Below, piece by piece: positions 1 to 7,338 of a stretch of 44,731 bases of DNA. The first letter of the stretch is position 1. Each line of letters begins with the position of its first letter. The notes beneath the pieces were generated by a model. The model ran no database searches and was not told the DNA's origin. It saw only the letters and a program-made list of their open reading frames with translations. The stretch covers positions 1 to 44,731 of the forward strand of contig NZ_RQII01000021.1 in the NCBI RefSeq assembly GCF_004761975.1, in the 5' to 3' direction. The stretch comes from Planococcus koreensis (GTDB lineage: Bacteria > Bacillota > Bacilli > Bacillales_A > Planococcaceae). Both the position numbers and the translations under genes were made by a program.

Positions 1-168
1 TTTTGCATATAGCGGTATGCTGTCTTTCGGATAACGCACCCTGACGAGCTGAAACACCAAAAACGATAACAGCAGAGCCAGGAAATGCGGCCAGTATAGA
101 TGGTCAACCAAATTATTGACCACCAAGTAAATCACGATAGGGATAATGTAAAATAAAACCGAATGCAA
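1..168 (-). CDS. Small membrane protein, N-terminal part only (runs off the window)
   Basis: This is an open frame of 56 codons that continues past base 1. It begins at a TTG at 166-168, five bases after a good Shine-Dalgarno AAGGTGA (174-180). The visible residues form two hydrophobic stretches, about 4-20 and 28-42, with a short polar NNLVDH loop between them, followed by a basic segment. It therefore looks like an integral membrane protein. It lies 18 bases downstream of another small membrane protein on the same strand and is probably cotranscribed with it. I do not recognise the family. The TTG start is chosen for its ribosome-binding site; no ATG is available at a suitable distance. Confidence 0.6.
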   Translation of the reverse strand, partial: MHSVLFYIIPIVIYLVVNNLVDHLYWPHFLALLLSFLVFQLVRVRYPKDSIPLYAK

Positions 169-186
169 TGGAATCACCTTTTCAAA

Positions 187-396
187 CTATTTTTTCGGGT
201 TGCGCTGCTGGCGCGATGAAAGCGCCAAGTACAGATTATAAATAGAAAATGCGATTGCAAGTGAGATTATGATGATGGAAATTACCGGGTACACCGAAAC
301 GCCGCGCTCCATGATTTCAATGATGCGGGTGTAAAGAATCCAAGGTCCGATTACTAAAATGAAAATATCGAGTACAATTCCAATTTTTGATCTCAT
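187..396 (-). CDS. Small two-span membrane protein, unknown
   Basis: A 69-residue protein with two predicted membrane spans at about residues 5-23 and 36-58, and a basic tail ending NPKK. The ATG at 396 follows GGGGGA at a normal distance, so the start is well supported. The next gene on the strand begins 18 bases downstream, which suggests a two-gene operon of small membrane proteins. Nothing in the sequence gives a function. The roughly 250 bases upstream (397-645) hold no convincing gene; a frame on the minus strand there (474-815) is a shadow of the RNase H-like gene. Confidence 0.65.
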   Translation of the reverse strand: MRSKIGIVLDIFILVIGPWILYTRIIEIMERGVSVYPVISIIIISLAIAFSIYNLYLALSSRQQRNPKK

Positions 397-610
397 AATT
401 TTCCCCCATTTAATTCAACTGCTTCAAGTTTACCAGACTTTCCATAAAGCGTCTGCCAAAAACTAGTTCTCCATTAAGTTAACTTGATAAAGAGAGGAAA
501 GGCGCAATTCCCGAACAATTCCATCGAAAATAATGCTCTAGTCCAAGTCCCTTCAACGCTGCGCTTGTTTTCGGATAGATAAGTACGTTTAAGCGCAGTG
601 AAAAGAGCAA

Positions 611-641
611 AAAGAAAAAACTCCCGCTGAACTAGCGGGAG
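611..641 (-). terminator. Intrinsic terminator of the ypdP operon
   Basis: Read on the minus strand, CTCCCGCT and AGCGGGAG pair around a five-base loop and are followed by a T-rich run (611-620). It lies just after the stop of the RNase H-like gene at 646. Confidence 0.85.
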
Positions 642-645
642 CGTG

Positions 646-1038
646 TTATCTTCTATGGGACCGCAGCTCCGTACGGGCGAGGTCATCGGCGGCACGGTTC
701 TGGGAATCGGGGATCCATTTGATAAAGCAATAGTCAAAATGTGCCGCCAGGTCAAGCGCTTGTGCGAGCAGCGGCTTGAACTTCGCGTTTTTCGTAAACT
801 CACGTTCAAATGCATCTACCGTGACCTGGGAATCGGATTTGATGGACACCATTCCGCTGGTCAATTCTTTCGCCATCTCGAGCCCGATGACCAGAGCAGC
901 AAATTCCGCTGTGTGATTGTCCATTTCGCCAAGGTATCGGCTTTTCTTGAGGAGGTGCCCTTCACCTTTGATGAAAATGCCGGCGGCACTGACTTTCGGG
1001 TCGCCGGCTGTCGCAGCATCTACAAAAACTTCCAGCAT
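646..1038 (-). CDS. RNase H-like domain protein (YpdQ/YpeP type)
   Basis: A 130-residue single-domain protein of the bacterial 'reverse transcriptase-like' RNase H fold. It opens with a beta strand carrying an acidic residue (EVFVDAATAGDP). A second acidic position follows in the helix HTAEFAALVIGLEMA, and a third in SIKSDSQVTVDAF. The pattern ends with IPDSQNRAADDLAR, where the last Asp matches the fourth catalytic position. These give the D-E-D-D set of RNase HI enzymes, so hydrolysis of RNA in RNA:DNA hybrids is possible, but activity is unproven in this small subfamily. The ATG at 1038 is preferred over the upstream GTG at 1044, because the AGG at 1046-1048 is seven bases from the ATG and only one from the GTG. 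It starts two bases after the ypdP stop and is translationally coupled to it. Confidence 0.85.
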   Translation of the reverse strand: MLEVFVDAATAGDPKVSAAGIFIKGEGHLLKKSRYLGEMDNHTAEFAALVIGLEMAKELTSGMVSIKSDSQVTVDAFEREFTKNAKFKPLLAQALDLAAHFDYCFIKWIPDSQNRAADDLARTELRSHRR

Positions 1039-1040
1039 GG

Positions 1041-1730
1041 TCACACCTGCTTTTCGTCGATTGGTTTTATCGCTTTCGCCATATAGCCGAACGGTGTTGC
1101 GAGTACAGTCACGATGAATTTAAGGATGTATGTCGAAATGAATATTTCAAGCCAAATATCGAATGGGAATACGCCATAAAACGCGATGCTTGTGAAAATG
1201 AGCGTATCAATCAATTGGCTGATCAGCGTGGAACCGTTATTGCGGATCCAAAATTGGCTGTCTTTCGGAAACACTTTGCGGATTGCTGAAAAGATGATGA
1301 CATCGATGTGCTGGCTGGCAAGATAGGCGATCATGCTGCCAAGGGCGATTTGGGGCACCAAACCGAAGATCGTGTGCAGAGAATCGTCCGCAATGTCGCT
1401 TTCCGCTGGTATGAATTTCAACCCGAATTGCATGACAACAACCATGATAAGCAGTGAGGCAAAGCCGAGCCACACGGCTTTGCGTGCGTCTTTTTTGCCG
1501 TATTTTTCATTTAATATGTCGGTTGCCAGAAAAGTCGAAGCATAAAGGCTATTGCCGAGCGTGGCAGTCAGCGCCAAGATCTCGATGGTTTTGGTCACTT
1601 GGATATTTGCCAGGACTGTCGAAATGGCTACCCAAGCGAACAAGCCGGTCTTGCCGAAAACCTTATACATGATGAGCATAAGGATGAAATTGATCAGGGC
1701 GAAGCCCAATCCTAAAAATTCGTTAAACAA
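1041..1730 (-). CDS. ypdP: Queuosine-precursor transporter, YhhQ/VUT family
   Basis: A 229-residue integral membrane protein with about six spans, of the COG1738 (YhhQ, formerly VUT/DUF165) family. Known members import queuosine precursors such as preQ0 or preQ1 for tRNA modification. Family features seen here are the LNEKYGKK loop after the third span and the later block RNNGSTLISQLIDTLIF. The start is TTG at 1730, seven bases after AAGGAGG. A preQ1 class I riboswitch fold overlaps that ribosome-binding site, which independently supports the substrate. An RNase H-like gene follows with coupled translation and a shared terminator. Whether preQ0, preQ1 or queuine is imported cannot be told from sequence. 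Confidence 0.9.
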   Translation of the reverse strand: MFNEFLGLGFALINFILMLIMYKVFGKTGLFAWVAISTVLANIQVTKTIEILALTATLGNSLYASTFLATDILNEKYGKKDARKAVWLGFASLLIMVVVMQFGLKFIPAESDIADDSLHTIFGLVPQIALGSMIAYLASQHIDVIIFSAIRKVFPKDSQFWIRNNGSTLISQLIDTLIFTSIAFYGVFPFDIWLEIFISTYILKFIVTVLATPFGYMAKAIKPIDEKQV

Positions 1731-1736
1731 TGATGG

Positions 1737-1778
1737 TCCTCCTTAGTTTTGGTGAGGCGGGAGTTTACGAACCGCCGC
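1737..1778 (-). promoter_or_regulatory. preQ1 class I riboswitch controlling ypdP translation
   Basis: On the minus strand a 5-bp P1 helix (GGCGG at 1776-1772 with CCGCC at 1760-1756) closes the loop TTCGTAAACTC. It is followed by the A-rich tail CACCAAAACTAAGGAGG. This matches the compact preQ1-I layout of hairpin plus A-rich tail, in which tail bases dock into the loop as an H-type pseudoknot. The tail runs directly into the Shine-Dalgarno AAGGAGG (1738-1744). Ligand binding would therefore hide the ribosome-binding site and lower transporter synthesis. No terminator hairpin lies between it and the gene, so control is inferred to be translational. Confidence 0.85.
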
Positions 1779-1801
1779 AAAAAGTGAAATTATCCTTTGC
1801 T

Positions 1802-1830
1802 AGTATAACTATTGTTGCATTAAATGACAA
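1802..1830 (-). promoter_or_regulatory. Sigma-A type promoter for the ypdP operon
   Basis: TTGTCA (1825-1830) and TATACT (1802-1807) on the minus strand with a 17-base spacer. The start of transcription would be near 1795, about 17 bases before the riboswitch. Confidence 0.75.
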
Positions 1831-1844
1831 ATCAGTAGTAAAAT
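1815..1844 (+). promoter_or_regulatory. Possible promoter for ypeQ
   Basis: TTGCAT (1815-1820), an 18-base spacer and TAAAAT (1839-1844), about 30 bases before the ypeQ start. It overlaps the divergent ypdP promoter back to back. Confidence 0.4.
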
Positions 1845-1874
1845 AAACGAACGGCAATTTAGAGGGGTGACAGC

Positions 1875-2072
1875 TTGGACAAGCTTTCAATTATCAACGA
1901 GATTGACGGCATGATGGAAACCTATTGCGAAGGGTGTTTCGTACGCAAGCAAATTCGAAAAGAGCAAGGCAAAACCGCCGCTCACCGTTTTTGCATCAGC
2001 AATTGTTCCGTCGGCGCTCAACTGCAATTTTTGGGAAATGAATTAAATAAAGTTGGCACTAGCCATAAATGA
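1875..2072 (+). CDS. ypeQ: Small zinc-finger protein, YpeQ type
   Basis: A 65-residue protein with a CxxC pair (YCEGC, Cys18 and Cys21) and a later CxxxC pair (FCISNC), the layout of the zinc-finger family to which B. subtilis YpeQ belongs. A zinc-ribbon-like fold binding one metal ion is expected; the cellular role is unknown. The TTG at 1875 is used because GAGGGG sits seven bases upstream. It is divergent from ypdP and ends at a strong terminator. Its place next to ypdP matches the B. subtilis order as I recall it, which supports the family call. Confidence 0.8.
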   Translation: MDKLSIINEIDGMMETYCEGCFVRKQIRKEQGKTAAHRFCISNCSVGAQLQFLGNELNKVGTSHK

Positions 2073-2083
2073 TCGACCGGCAA

Positions 2084-2116
2084 AGCCGGCGGCGGAACTA
2101 TCCGCCGCCGGCTTTT
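2084..2116 (+). terminator. Terminator of ypeQ
   Basis: A perfect 13-bp GC-rich stem (2084-2096 with 2101-2113), loop ACTA, then TTTT. Confidence 0.85.
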
Positions 2117-2169
2117 ATGCGGATCGAGCGGTGGGTCTTACAAAAAAGACGGCAAATGCGCCATCGCAT

Positions 2170-2204
2170 AAAAAAAGAGACCAGGTAGAATTCCGCAGGT
2201 CTCT
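2170..2204 (-). terminator. Terminator of the minus-strand cold-shock gene
   Basis: AGAGACC and GGTCTCT (2198-2204 and 2176-2182) pair around a 15-base loop. On the minus strand the stem is followed by an unbroken T run. It faces the ypeQ terminator, insulating two convergent units. Confidence 0.8.
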
Positions 2205-2226
2205 AAAGCAAAAAAGCTATACTGTT

Positions 2227-2433
2227 TTAATTGGTGATCTCGACCACATTTGCTGCCTGCGGACCACGATTGCCGTCAATAATTTCAAAAGACACGGGTT
2301 TGCCTTCTTCGAGTGTCCTGAAGCCGTCACCTTGGATGCCGGTAAAGTGGACGAAGACGTCATCACCATTATTATGTTCAATAAACCCATAACCTTTTTC
2401 TGAGTTGAACCATTTAACTGTGCCTTGGTGCAT
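2227..2433 (-). CDS. Cold-shock protein (CspB/CspD family)
   Basis: A 68-residue single cold-shock domain. It has the RNP1 motif KGYGFI and RNP2 motif VFVHF, and begins with the family hallmark [12 protein letters not shown]. Such proteins bind single-stranded RNA and DNA, melt mRNA structure and act as RNA chaperones in the cytoplasm. The ATG at 2433 is the real start: it follows AGGGGGAA at a good distance and matches the family N-terminus, while the longer frame upstream adds 13 non-homologous residues. A 17-bp-spaced promoter and a leader hairpin lie upstream and a terminator follows, so it is monocistronic. The window holds two further cold-shock-domain genes, at 35469 and 37862. Confidence 0.95.
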   Translation of the reverse strand: MHQGTVKWFNSEKGYGFIEHNNGDDVFVHFTGIQGDGFRTLEEGKPVSFEIIDGNRGPQAANVVEITN

Positions 2434-2468
2434 GCGCGTTCCCCCTATTATTGAGTCTTGCCGTGGCA

Positions 2469-2527
2469 CCATTAAAAAACCTTTTAATGGATGGCTATAC
2501 TATACATTAAGCGTGCCAAATCGTCAA
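2469..2527 (-). promoter_or_regulatory. Promoter and leader hairpin of the cold-shock gene
   Basis: On the minus strand TTGACG (2522-2527), a 17-base spacer and TATAGT (2499-2504) form a near-consensus sigma-A promoter. The transcript, starting near 2492, then carries CCATTAAAA paired with TTTTAATGG (about 2469-2490). This is an AT-rich hairpin of the kind that can melt or refold with temperature. The ribosome-binding site lies about 40 bases further down. Confidence 0.7.
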
Positions 2528-2597
2528 TCTAACGGGAAAAGAAAAGCGGGCAGCATGGAATACCGTTTATAATAGAAGTAAAGGAGCTAAAAATTAC

Positions 2598-3230
2598 ATG
2601 CAGAACGTAATCAACGAGTGTGAAAGAGCGGCACGGAAAATATACGATCGGTTCGACGCCAGCCACGATTGGCAGCATATCGAACGGGTCAGACAAAATG
2701 CAAACGCCATTTTGGCGCAGGAAACGGCGGACGGTTTCCTGATTGACATCGCAGTGATTTTGCACGACGTTTCGGATCCGAAATATGCGCAGGGCGGGGA
2801 AGACCCGGAATCGGCGATTTTGGACAGCCTGGAACTAACGGGAATGCAGAAGCGGCGCATTAAAGAAATTATCGGTTCCGTTTCATTCAAAGGCGGCAAC
2901 GGTATCGCACCGGCCTCCATTGAAGCGGAAATTGTCCAGGACGCAGACCGACTAGATGCAATTGGAGCAGTCGGCATCGCACGCACATTCGCATACGGCG
3001 GCGCAAAAGGCCGCAAGTTATATGATTGGCAAGAAAAACCGCGCGGCGAAATGACCGAAGAAGAGTACCGGTCAGCTCCGACAAGCAGCGCAACGCATTT
3101 TTACGAAAAGCTCCTGTTATTGAAAAACACGATGAACACCGCCGCAGGAAAGCAGATTGCTGAAGAACGCCATCAATTTATGCTATCCTTTTTAGAGCAA
3201 CTAAAAAAAGAAACGGATGGGAATAAATGA
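2598..3230 (+). CDS. ypgQ: HD-domain phosphohydrolase, YpgQ type
   Basis: A 210-residue HD-superfamily protein. Metal ligands of the H...HD...D pattern are visible: His23 and His27 in SHDWQH, the central LHD (His56-Asp57), and Asp120-121 in VQDADRLDAIGAVG. Proteins of this group are cytoplasmic metal-dependent phosphohydrolases, and B. subtilis YpgQ has been linked to nucleotide pyrophosphohydrolysis. The natural substrate here is unknown. The ATG at 2598 follows AAAGGAG. Its last four bases overlap the ATG of the following ABC-F gene (ATGA), so the two are translationally coupled. Confidence 0.88.
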   Translation: MQNVINECERAARKIYDRFDASHDWQHIERVRQNANAILAQETADGFLIDIAVILHDVSDPKYAQGGEDPESAILDSLELTGMQKRRIKEIIGSVSFKGGNGIAPASIEAEIVQDADRLDAIGAVGIARTFAYGGAKGRKLYDWQEKPRGEMTEEEYRSAPTSSATHFYEKLLLLKNTMNTAAGKQIAEERHQFMLSFLEQLKKETDGNK

Positions 3231-5110
3231 GCCACTTAAATATTACGAACTTAACGAAGACAGTTGGAGCGAAAACGCTTTTCAAAAATGTTGAATTTTC
3301 TTTGTATCCAGGAGAACGCGCAGGCCTGATCGGCGTCAACGGCACGGGGAAATCAACATTGATGTCGATTCTCTCAGGCGACATGGAAGCAGACTCTATC
3401 GTCATGGACCACCCGAAAAAATACCGCATCACGTATTTGATGCAAGAACCGGAATTTGACGAATCGTTGACTGTTCTTGAAACCGTGTTCTCAGGCGATT
3501 CGCCGATCTTGGCGTTGAACCGTTCCTATGAGCAGGCATTGAAAAACATGATGGCAGATTCCAGTTCGACGCAATTGCAGGATGAATTGATGAAAATCCA
3601 GGAAGGCATGGAGCAGGACAATGCGTGGGACATCAACGCCTTGGCGAAAACGGCTTTGTCCAAACTGGGAATCGACATGTACGACCAGCAAATCAGCGAA
3701 TTGTCAGGCGGCCAGCGCAAACGCGTGGCTTTGGCGAAAGCGCTGATCGAACCGGCTGACTTGATCTTATTGGATGAGCCGACCAACCATCTGGACGCTG
3801 TTTCAACAGAATGGCTGCAGGAAACCTTGCTGCGCATGAACAGCGCTATGCTGTTTGTCACGCATGACCGTTATTTCCTGGACGCCGTTTCAACGCATAT
3901 TTTCGAATTGGCAGACCAGACACTTTATAGCCACAAAGGAAATTACGGCGATTACCTTGAAAATAAAGCCATCAGAGACGAAATGGCCGCTTCTTCTCAG
4001 CAAAAATTGGAAAACCGTTTCCGCTCTGAATTGAAATGGATCCGCCGCGGTGCGAAAGCCCGTTCAACGAAGCAAAAAGCGCGCATCCAGCGTTTCGAGG
4101 AAATCCAGGACAGTGTCCAAAAAGAAAACGACAACACATCGCTTGAATTATCCATGCAAAGCCAGCGCCTCGGCAAAAAAATCATCGAAGGCGAAAATGT
4201 CGGCATGTCATTCGGCGACAAGCAAATCTTCCGGAATTTCAATTTCCTGATGCAGGGCGGAGACCGGATCGGCATTGTCGGGCCGAATGGCGCAGGAAAA
4301 TCGACATTGATGAAAATTCTTGCGGGCGAGTACCAACCCACTGAAGGCAAGCTGGAATACGGCAGCACTGTGAAGATTGCGCATTTCACGCAGCATCTGC
4401 CGGAGATGGACGAATCCCAGCGGATGATTGAATACATCCAGGAAATCTCAAGTGACTACGAAGCGGCAAAAGGCGTGCGCCTGTCCGCCACGCAAATGCT
4501 TGAGCGTTTCTTGTTCCCTTCAAACGGCCACGGCACGCAAATCGGCAAATTGTCTGGCGGAGAGCGCAAGCGGCTTTACCTGCTTAAACTATTGATGGAG
4601 CAGCCGAACATTTTGCTGCTCGATGAGCCGACCAATGATTTGGATATCCAGACGCTTTCGGTATTGGAAGATTTCCTTGAAAACTTCCCTGGCGTCGTCC
4701 TCACGATTTCCCATGACCGCTTTTTCCTTGACCGGATTGCGCGCAAATTATGGACGACTGGCACAGGTGAAATCCTGGAATACCAAGTCTTGTATTCTGA
4801 TTTTATTAAAGAAAAAGCAGCCCCTGTCGAAAAAGCGGCTGCACAGCCAGAACCGGTGCAGTTTGAAACGGCTAAGGCGGCAGCAGATAAAAAGAAAATG
4901 ACATATAAAGAGCAATTGGAGTATAAGACGATTCTTGAGGATATTTCAGGTGTTGAAGCGAAAATTGAAGAGCAGGAAGGCAAGATGGCTGCAGCCGGCT
5001 CTGATTTTGAAAAACTGGACAAACTGACTCAGGAAATTGATGCATTGACCGAGCAATACGATCAGTTGATCGAACGCTGGACATACCTTCAGGAACTTGC
5101 GGAGGCATAA
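3227..5110 (+). CDS. yfmR: ABC-F ATPase, Uup/YfmR type
   Basis: A 627-residue soluble protein with two ATP-binding cassettes and no membrane segment. NBD1 has Walker A GVNGTGKST (36-44), signature LSGGQRKR (about 159) and Walker B LLDEPTNHLD (about 181). NBD2 has GPNGAGKST (about 351), LSGGERKR (about 442) and LLDEPTNDLD (about 463). Between them is the charged helical linker typical of ABC-F factors. A C-terminal coiled coil (about 555-625) marks the Uup/YfmR branch. ABC-F proteins act on the ribosome; YfmR in B. subtilis is reported to help translation past stalls together with EF-P. All catalytic motifs are intact. It overlaps ypgQ by four bases and is followed 27 bases on by the Nfu/HEAT gene. 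Confidence 0.92.
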   Translation: MSHLNITNLTKTVGAKTLFKNVEFSLYPGERAGLIGVNGTGKSTLMSILSGDMEADSIVMDHPKKYRITYLMQEPEFDESLTVLETVFSGDSPILALNRSYEQALKNMMADSSSTQLQDELMKIQEGMEQDNAWDINALAKTALSKLGIDMYDQQISELSGGQRKRVALAKALIEPADLILLDEPTNHLDAVSTEWLQETLLRMNSAMLFVTHDRYFLDAVSTHIFELADQTLYSHKGNYGDYLENKAIRDEMAASSQQKLENRFRSELKWIRRGAKARSTKQKARIQRFEEIQDSVQKENDNTSLELSMQSQRLGKKIIEGENVGMSFGDKQIFRNFNFLMQGGDRIGIVGPNGAGKSTLMKILAGEYQPTEGKLEYGSTVKIAHFTQHLPEMDESQRMIEYIQEISSDYEAAKGVRLSATQMLERFLFPSNGHGTQIGKLSGGERKRLYLLKLLMEQPNILLLDEPTNDLDIQTLSVLEDFLENFPGVVLTISHDRFFLDRIARKLWTTGTGEILEYQVLYSDFIKEKAAPVEKAAAQPEPVQFETAKAAADKKKMTYKEQLEYKTILEDISGVEAKIEEQEGKMAAAGSDFEKLDKLTQEIDALTEQYDQLIERWTYLQELAEA

Positions 5111-5137
5111 ATCCTAAAACCAGGAGGAATTTTTTTC

Positions 5138-6271
5138 ATGAAAATCAAAATGATCGAACCGACCCCTAGCCCGAATACGATGAAAGTGATCATAGATCAG
5201 GAGCTGCCGTTCGGCAAAAGCCATAATTATACTTTGGCGAATGTGCAAACTGCTCCCGCTGAAATTGCCAAGATCCTTGAAATCGAAGGCGTCAAAGGCG
5301 TTTATCATGTAGCGGATTTTTTGGCAGTCGAGCGGAATCCGAAATTTGAGTGGGAAAATATTTTAGCGGAAGTCCGCCGTGCATTCGGTGAGCAAAGCAG
5401 CAATGTGGACGAAGAAATCAGCATCGACGAGCATTTTGGCGAAGTATATGTCCATGTGCAGCAGTTTAAAGGCATACCGCTTCAAGTAAAGGTTTTTGAC
5501 AATGAATCCGAAAAACGATTCGCGATGCCTGAACGTTTTATCCAAGCGATGAATGCGGTGATGGACCCGACGGAAGAAAATTACTTGCTGCAGCGCAAAT
5601 GGGCCGATTATGGCGTGCGCTACGGTGAAAAAGAAGAAATTGGTCAGCATGTCGCAGAAGAACTTGACGCTGCATACCCGGAAGAGCGCCTTCTTGAAAT
5701 GGCAGGCGCTAAAACATCAGAGGCGGCTCCTGCATTAGCTAGAGGCCGCAAAGTCAGCCTTGAAGAATTTGATGTGCCGGACTGGGAAACGCGGTTCCAG
5801 CTGCTCGACCAGATGGCCGAAGGAGAACTTGACGACGTGCCATTGCTTGCGAAAGCATTGGCAGATGAAAAGATGTCCATCCGCCGCCAAGCCGTCATTT
5901 TCCTCGGCGATATTAAAGACAAAACGGTCGTCCCTTATATTGGGCAGGCGATGAAAGACAAGAGCTGGGCCGTGCGCAGAACTGCAGGCGACACGATCAG
6001 CGATCTGGGTTTCACAGAATTTGAGCCGGTCATGGCGGAAGCATTATCGGATAAAAACAAATTGGTGCGCTGGCGTGCAGCGATGTTCCTGTATGAAAGC
6101 GGAACAGAAGCTTCGCTGCCTGCTTTGGAACAAGCGGCCGACGATCCGGAGTTTGAAGTGAAGCTGCAAGTGAAGATGGCAATCGCGCGGATTGCCCAAG
6201 GGGAAGACGCAAAAGGCTCGGTGTGGAAGCAAATGACCGAAGCCCGCCAAGCGATGAAAGAAGAAAAGTGA
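5138..6271 (+). CDS. ypgR: Nfu-N plus HEAT-repeat protein, CvfC/YpgR family
   Basis: A 377-residue protein. Residues about 4-85 match the Nfu/NifU N-terminal scaffold domain (PTPSPNTMKVI, then EGVKGVYHVADFLAVER), but there is no C-terminal CxxC iron-sulfur scaffold. Residues about 205-365 form HEAT-like repeats (KALADEKMSIRRQAVIFLGD, EALSDKNKLVRWRAAMFLYE). This architecture defines the 'conserved virulence factor C' family of Staphylococcus and B. subtilis YpgR. The role is not settled; protein-protein contacts or link to iron-sulfur biology are inferences. The start follows AGGAGG. It is the last gene of ypgQ-yfmR-ypgR, ending at a strong terminator. Confidence 0.9.
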   Translation: MKIKMIEPTPSPNTMKVIIDQELPFGKSHNYTLANVQTAPAEIAKILEIEGVKGVYHVADFLAVERNPKFEWENILAEVRRAFGEQSSNVDEEISIDEHFGEVYVHVQQFKGIPLQVKVFDNESEKRFAMPERFIQAMNAVMDPTEENYLLQRKWADYGVRYGEKEEIGQHVAEELDAAYPEERLLEMAGAKTSEAAPALARGRKVSLEEFDVPDWETRFQLLDQMAEGELDDVPLLAKALADEKMSIRRQAVIFLGDIKDKTVVPYIGQAMKDKSWAVRRTAGDTISDLGFTEFEPVMAEALSDKNKLVRWRAAMFLYESGTEASLPALEQAADDPEFEVKLQVKMAIARIAQGEDAKGSVWKQMTEARQAMKEEK

Positions 6272-6280
6272 CCCATTCAG

Positions 6281-6311
6281 CCAGCGGCTTTCCATTAGCC
6301 GCTGGTTTTTT
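6281..6311 (+). terminator. Terminator of ypgQ-yfmR-ypgR
   Basis: CCAGCGGCT and AGCCGCTGG pair around TTCCATT, followed by six T. Confidence 0.9.
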
Positions 6312-6337
6312 ATTTTGCATAAAGGTTTTCAAAACAG

Positions 6338-6366
6338 TTGAAACAGGGAACTGCTTTGTATATTGA
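6338..6366 (+). promoter_or_regulatory. Sigma-A type promoter for the 6402 gene
   Basis: TTGAAA (6338-6343), a 17-base spacer and TATTGA (6361-6366), 35 bases before the start codon of the small gene. Confidence 0.5.
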
Positions 6367-6401
6367 TAAACTTGGTAAACGCAAAAGAGGGGGAAATTCA
6401 A

Positions 6402-6707
6402 ATGAGCGGAAATATTTATTCCATTGAATTATTGCACCAGGGAAAATACGATTCTTGGGAATTCAGCAGCGACAGCGAACGAGATCAATTTTACGAAAGG
6501 GTAAAAAAGCATTTCGCAGGGAAAGAACTCAACGAAGAGTCCGCAACCGATGATGCGCAGATTGTCCAATTATCGGCAACGAGCCTTGAAATGGATAAAG
6601 CTGGTGTGGAACAGAAGATTCCATATGTATGGTATGAAGGGGATCTTTTCGAGGAAATGCTCGGTTTCATCAATGGGCACTATGCCGAAAAGGAAAATGG
6701 GAAATGA
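6402..6707 (+). CDS. Conserved-looking small acidic protein, unknown
   Basis: A 101-residue soluble protein, rich in Glu and Asp, with aromatic patches (GKYDSWEFSS, PYVWYEGDLFEEM). There is no signal peptide, membrane span or cysteine. The ATG at 6402 follows AGGGGGA at a good distance; the longer frame from 6363 starts inside the promoter region. It has its own promoter and terminator, so it is a monocistronic cytoplasmic protein. I do not recognise the family and offer no function. Confidence 0.7.
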   Translation: MSGNIYSIELLHQGKYDSWEFSSDSERDQFYERVKKHFAGKELNEESATDDAQIVQLSATSLEMDKAGVEQKIPYVWYEGDLFEEMLGFINGHYAEKENGK

Positions 6708-6713
6708 GTTGCA

Positions 6714-6747
6714 AGCTGCCGGTGGCTTTCCGGTGGCTTTTCTTTTT
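6714..6747 (+). terminator. Terminator of the 6402 gene
   Basis: AGCTGCCGG pairs with CCGGTGGCT (two G-T wobbles) around TGGCTTT, followed by a T-rich run. Confidence 0.7.
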
Positions 6748-6795
6748 TGTGGCCTTGAAGCTGTGTAGAAATACAGGGAAGGCAACGCAGATAGA

Positions 6796-6826
6796 ATAAA
6801 AAAAACTCCTGAAAGGTTCAGGAGTT
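6796..6826 (-). terminator. Terminator overlapping the end of the 6818 gene
   Basis: On the minus strand AACTCCTGAA and TTCAGGAGTT form a 10-bp stem with a three-base loop, then at least eight T. The TGA stop of the upstream gene (6818-6820) lies inside the first arm of the stem. Confidence 0.85.
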
Positions 6827-7060
6827 TGTAGAATACTGGTTCGAGTTGATTGCCCGGTCGATTGCCGCGGCTGCTTTTTCAATGCAGGTGAATTGCTCCA
6901 CTTTCTGCTCTTCGTAAAAAGTGATCTCAAGGATGTTGGTGTTTTTAATGCATCTCGCTGTAATGACAGCATCTTCACCTTTACTGAACGTTTGGGTGAT
7001 ATTAACCGTGTTGTAATAATGTACAGTCTTGAGCATTTCTTTTATGCTATCTAGTGACAT
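6818..7060 (-). CDS. Small protein, unknown (weakly DUF1797/YkuJ-like)
   Basis: An 80-residue soluble protein. The ATG at 7060 follows AAAGGAG; the longer frame to 7129 has no ribosome-binding site. The middle (ITARCIKNTNILEITFYEE) reads as two beta strands followed by a helix ending DRAIN. This loosely recalls the YkuJ/DUF1797 small-protein fold, but I cannot confirm homology. It is monocistronic, divergent from brxA, and its stop codon sits inside its own terminator stem. The roughly 280 bases to brxA (7061-7338) hold no further gene. A TTGACA sits near 7140 on the minus strand, with no matching -10. Confidence 0.65.
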   Translation of the reverse strand: MSLDSIKEMLKTVHYYNTVNITQTFSKGEDAVITARCIKNTNILEITFYEEQKVEQFTCIEKAAAAIDRAINSNQYSTNS

Positions 7061-7338
7061 TTTACATTCTCCTTTCCGGAACTGGAAAGCTGGTATGAAG
7101 ATTGTGATGCATATTATTTTCTCTAACATACCACATAGAATGTCAAAAATCTGCTCTATTTTTCAAAAAACATGAAAATGTAATACTAGTTTTAGAATAT
7201 TCGAACTAAAGGTTATTTTCATGTGAAAAGTTCGTTTTTGGAAGACTAAAACTGGGTTGGAGCGGCTATTGATGAAACCAAAGTTTATTTGGGGTAGAAT
7301 GAAAGAGAGAAATCCGAAGTTACAGGGGGATGTTATTA

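Noticed and set aside
474-815. Minus-strand frame of 113 codons over the RNase H-like gene
   Set aside because: It overlaps most of a conserved gene in another frame on the same strand and spans its terminator.
7261-7310. Possible ECF promoter for brxA (TGAAAC then 16 bases)
   Set aside because: The -10 position reads TAGA rather than CGTA, so the match is only to the -35 half.
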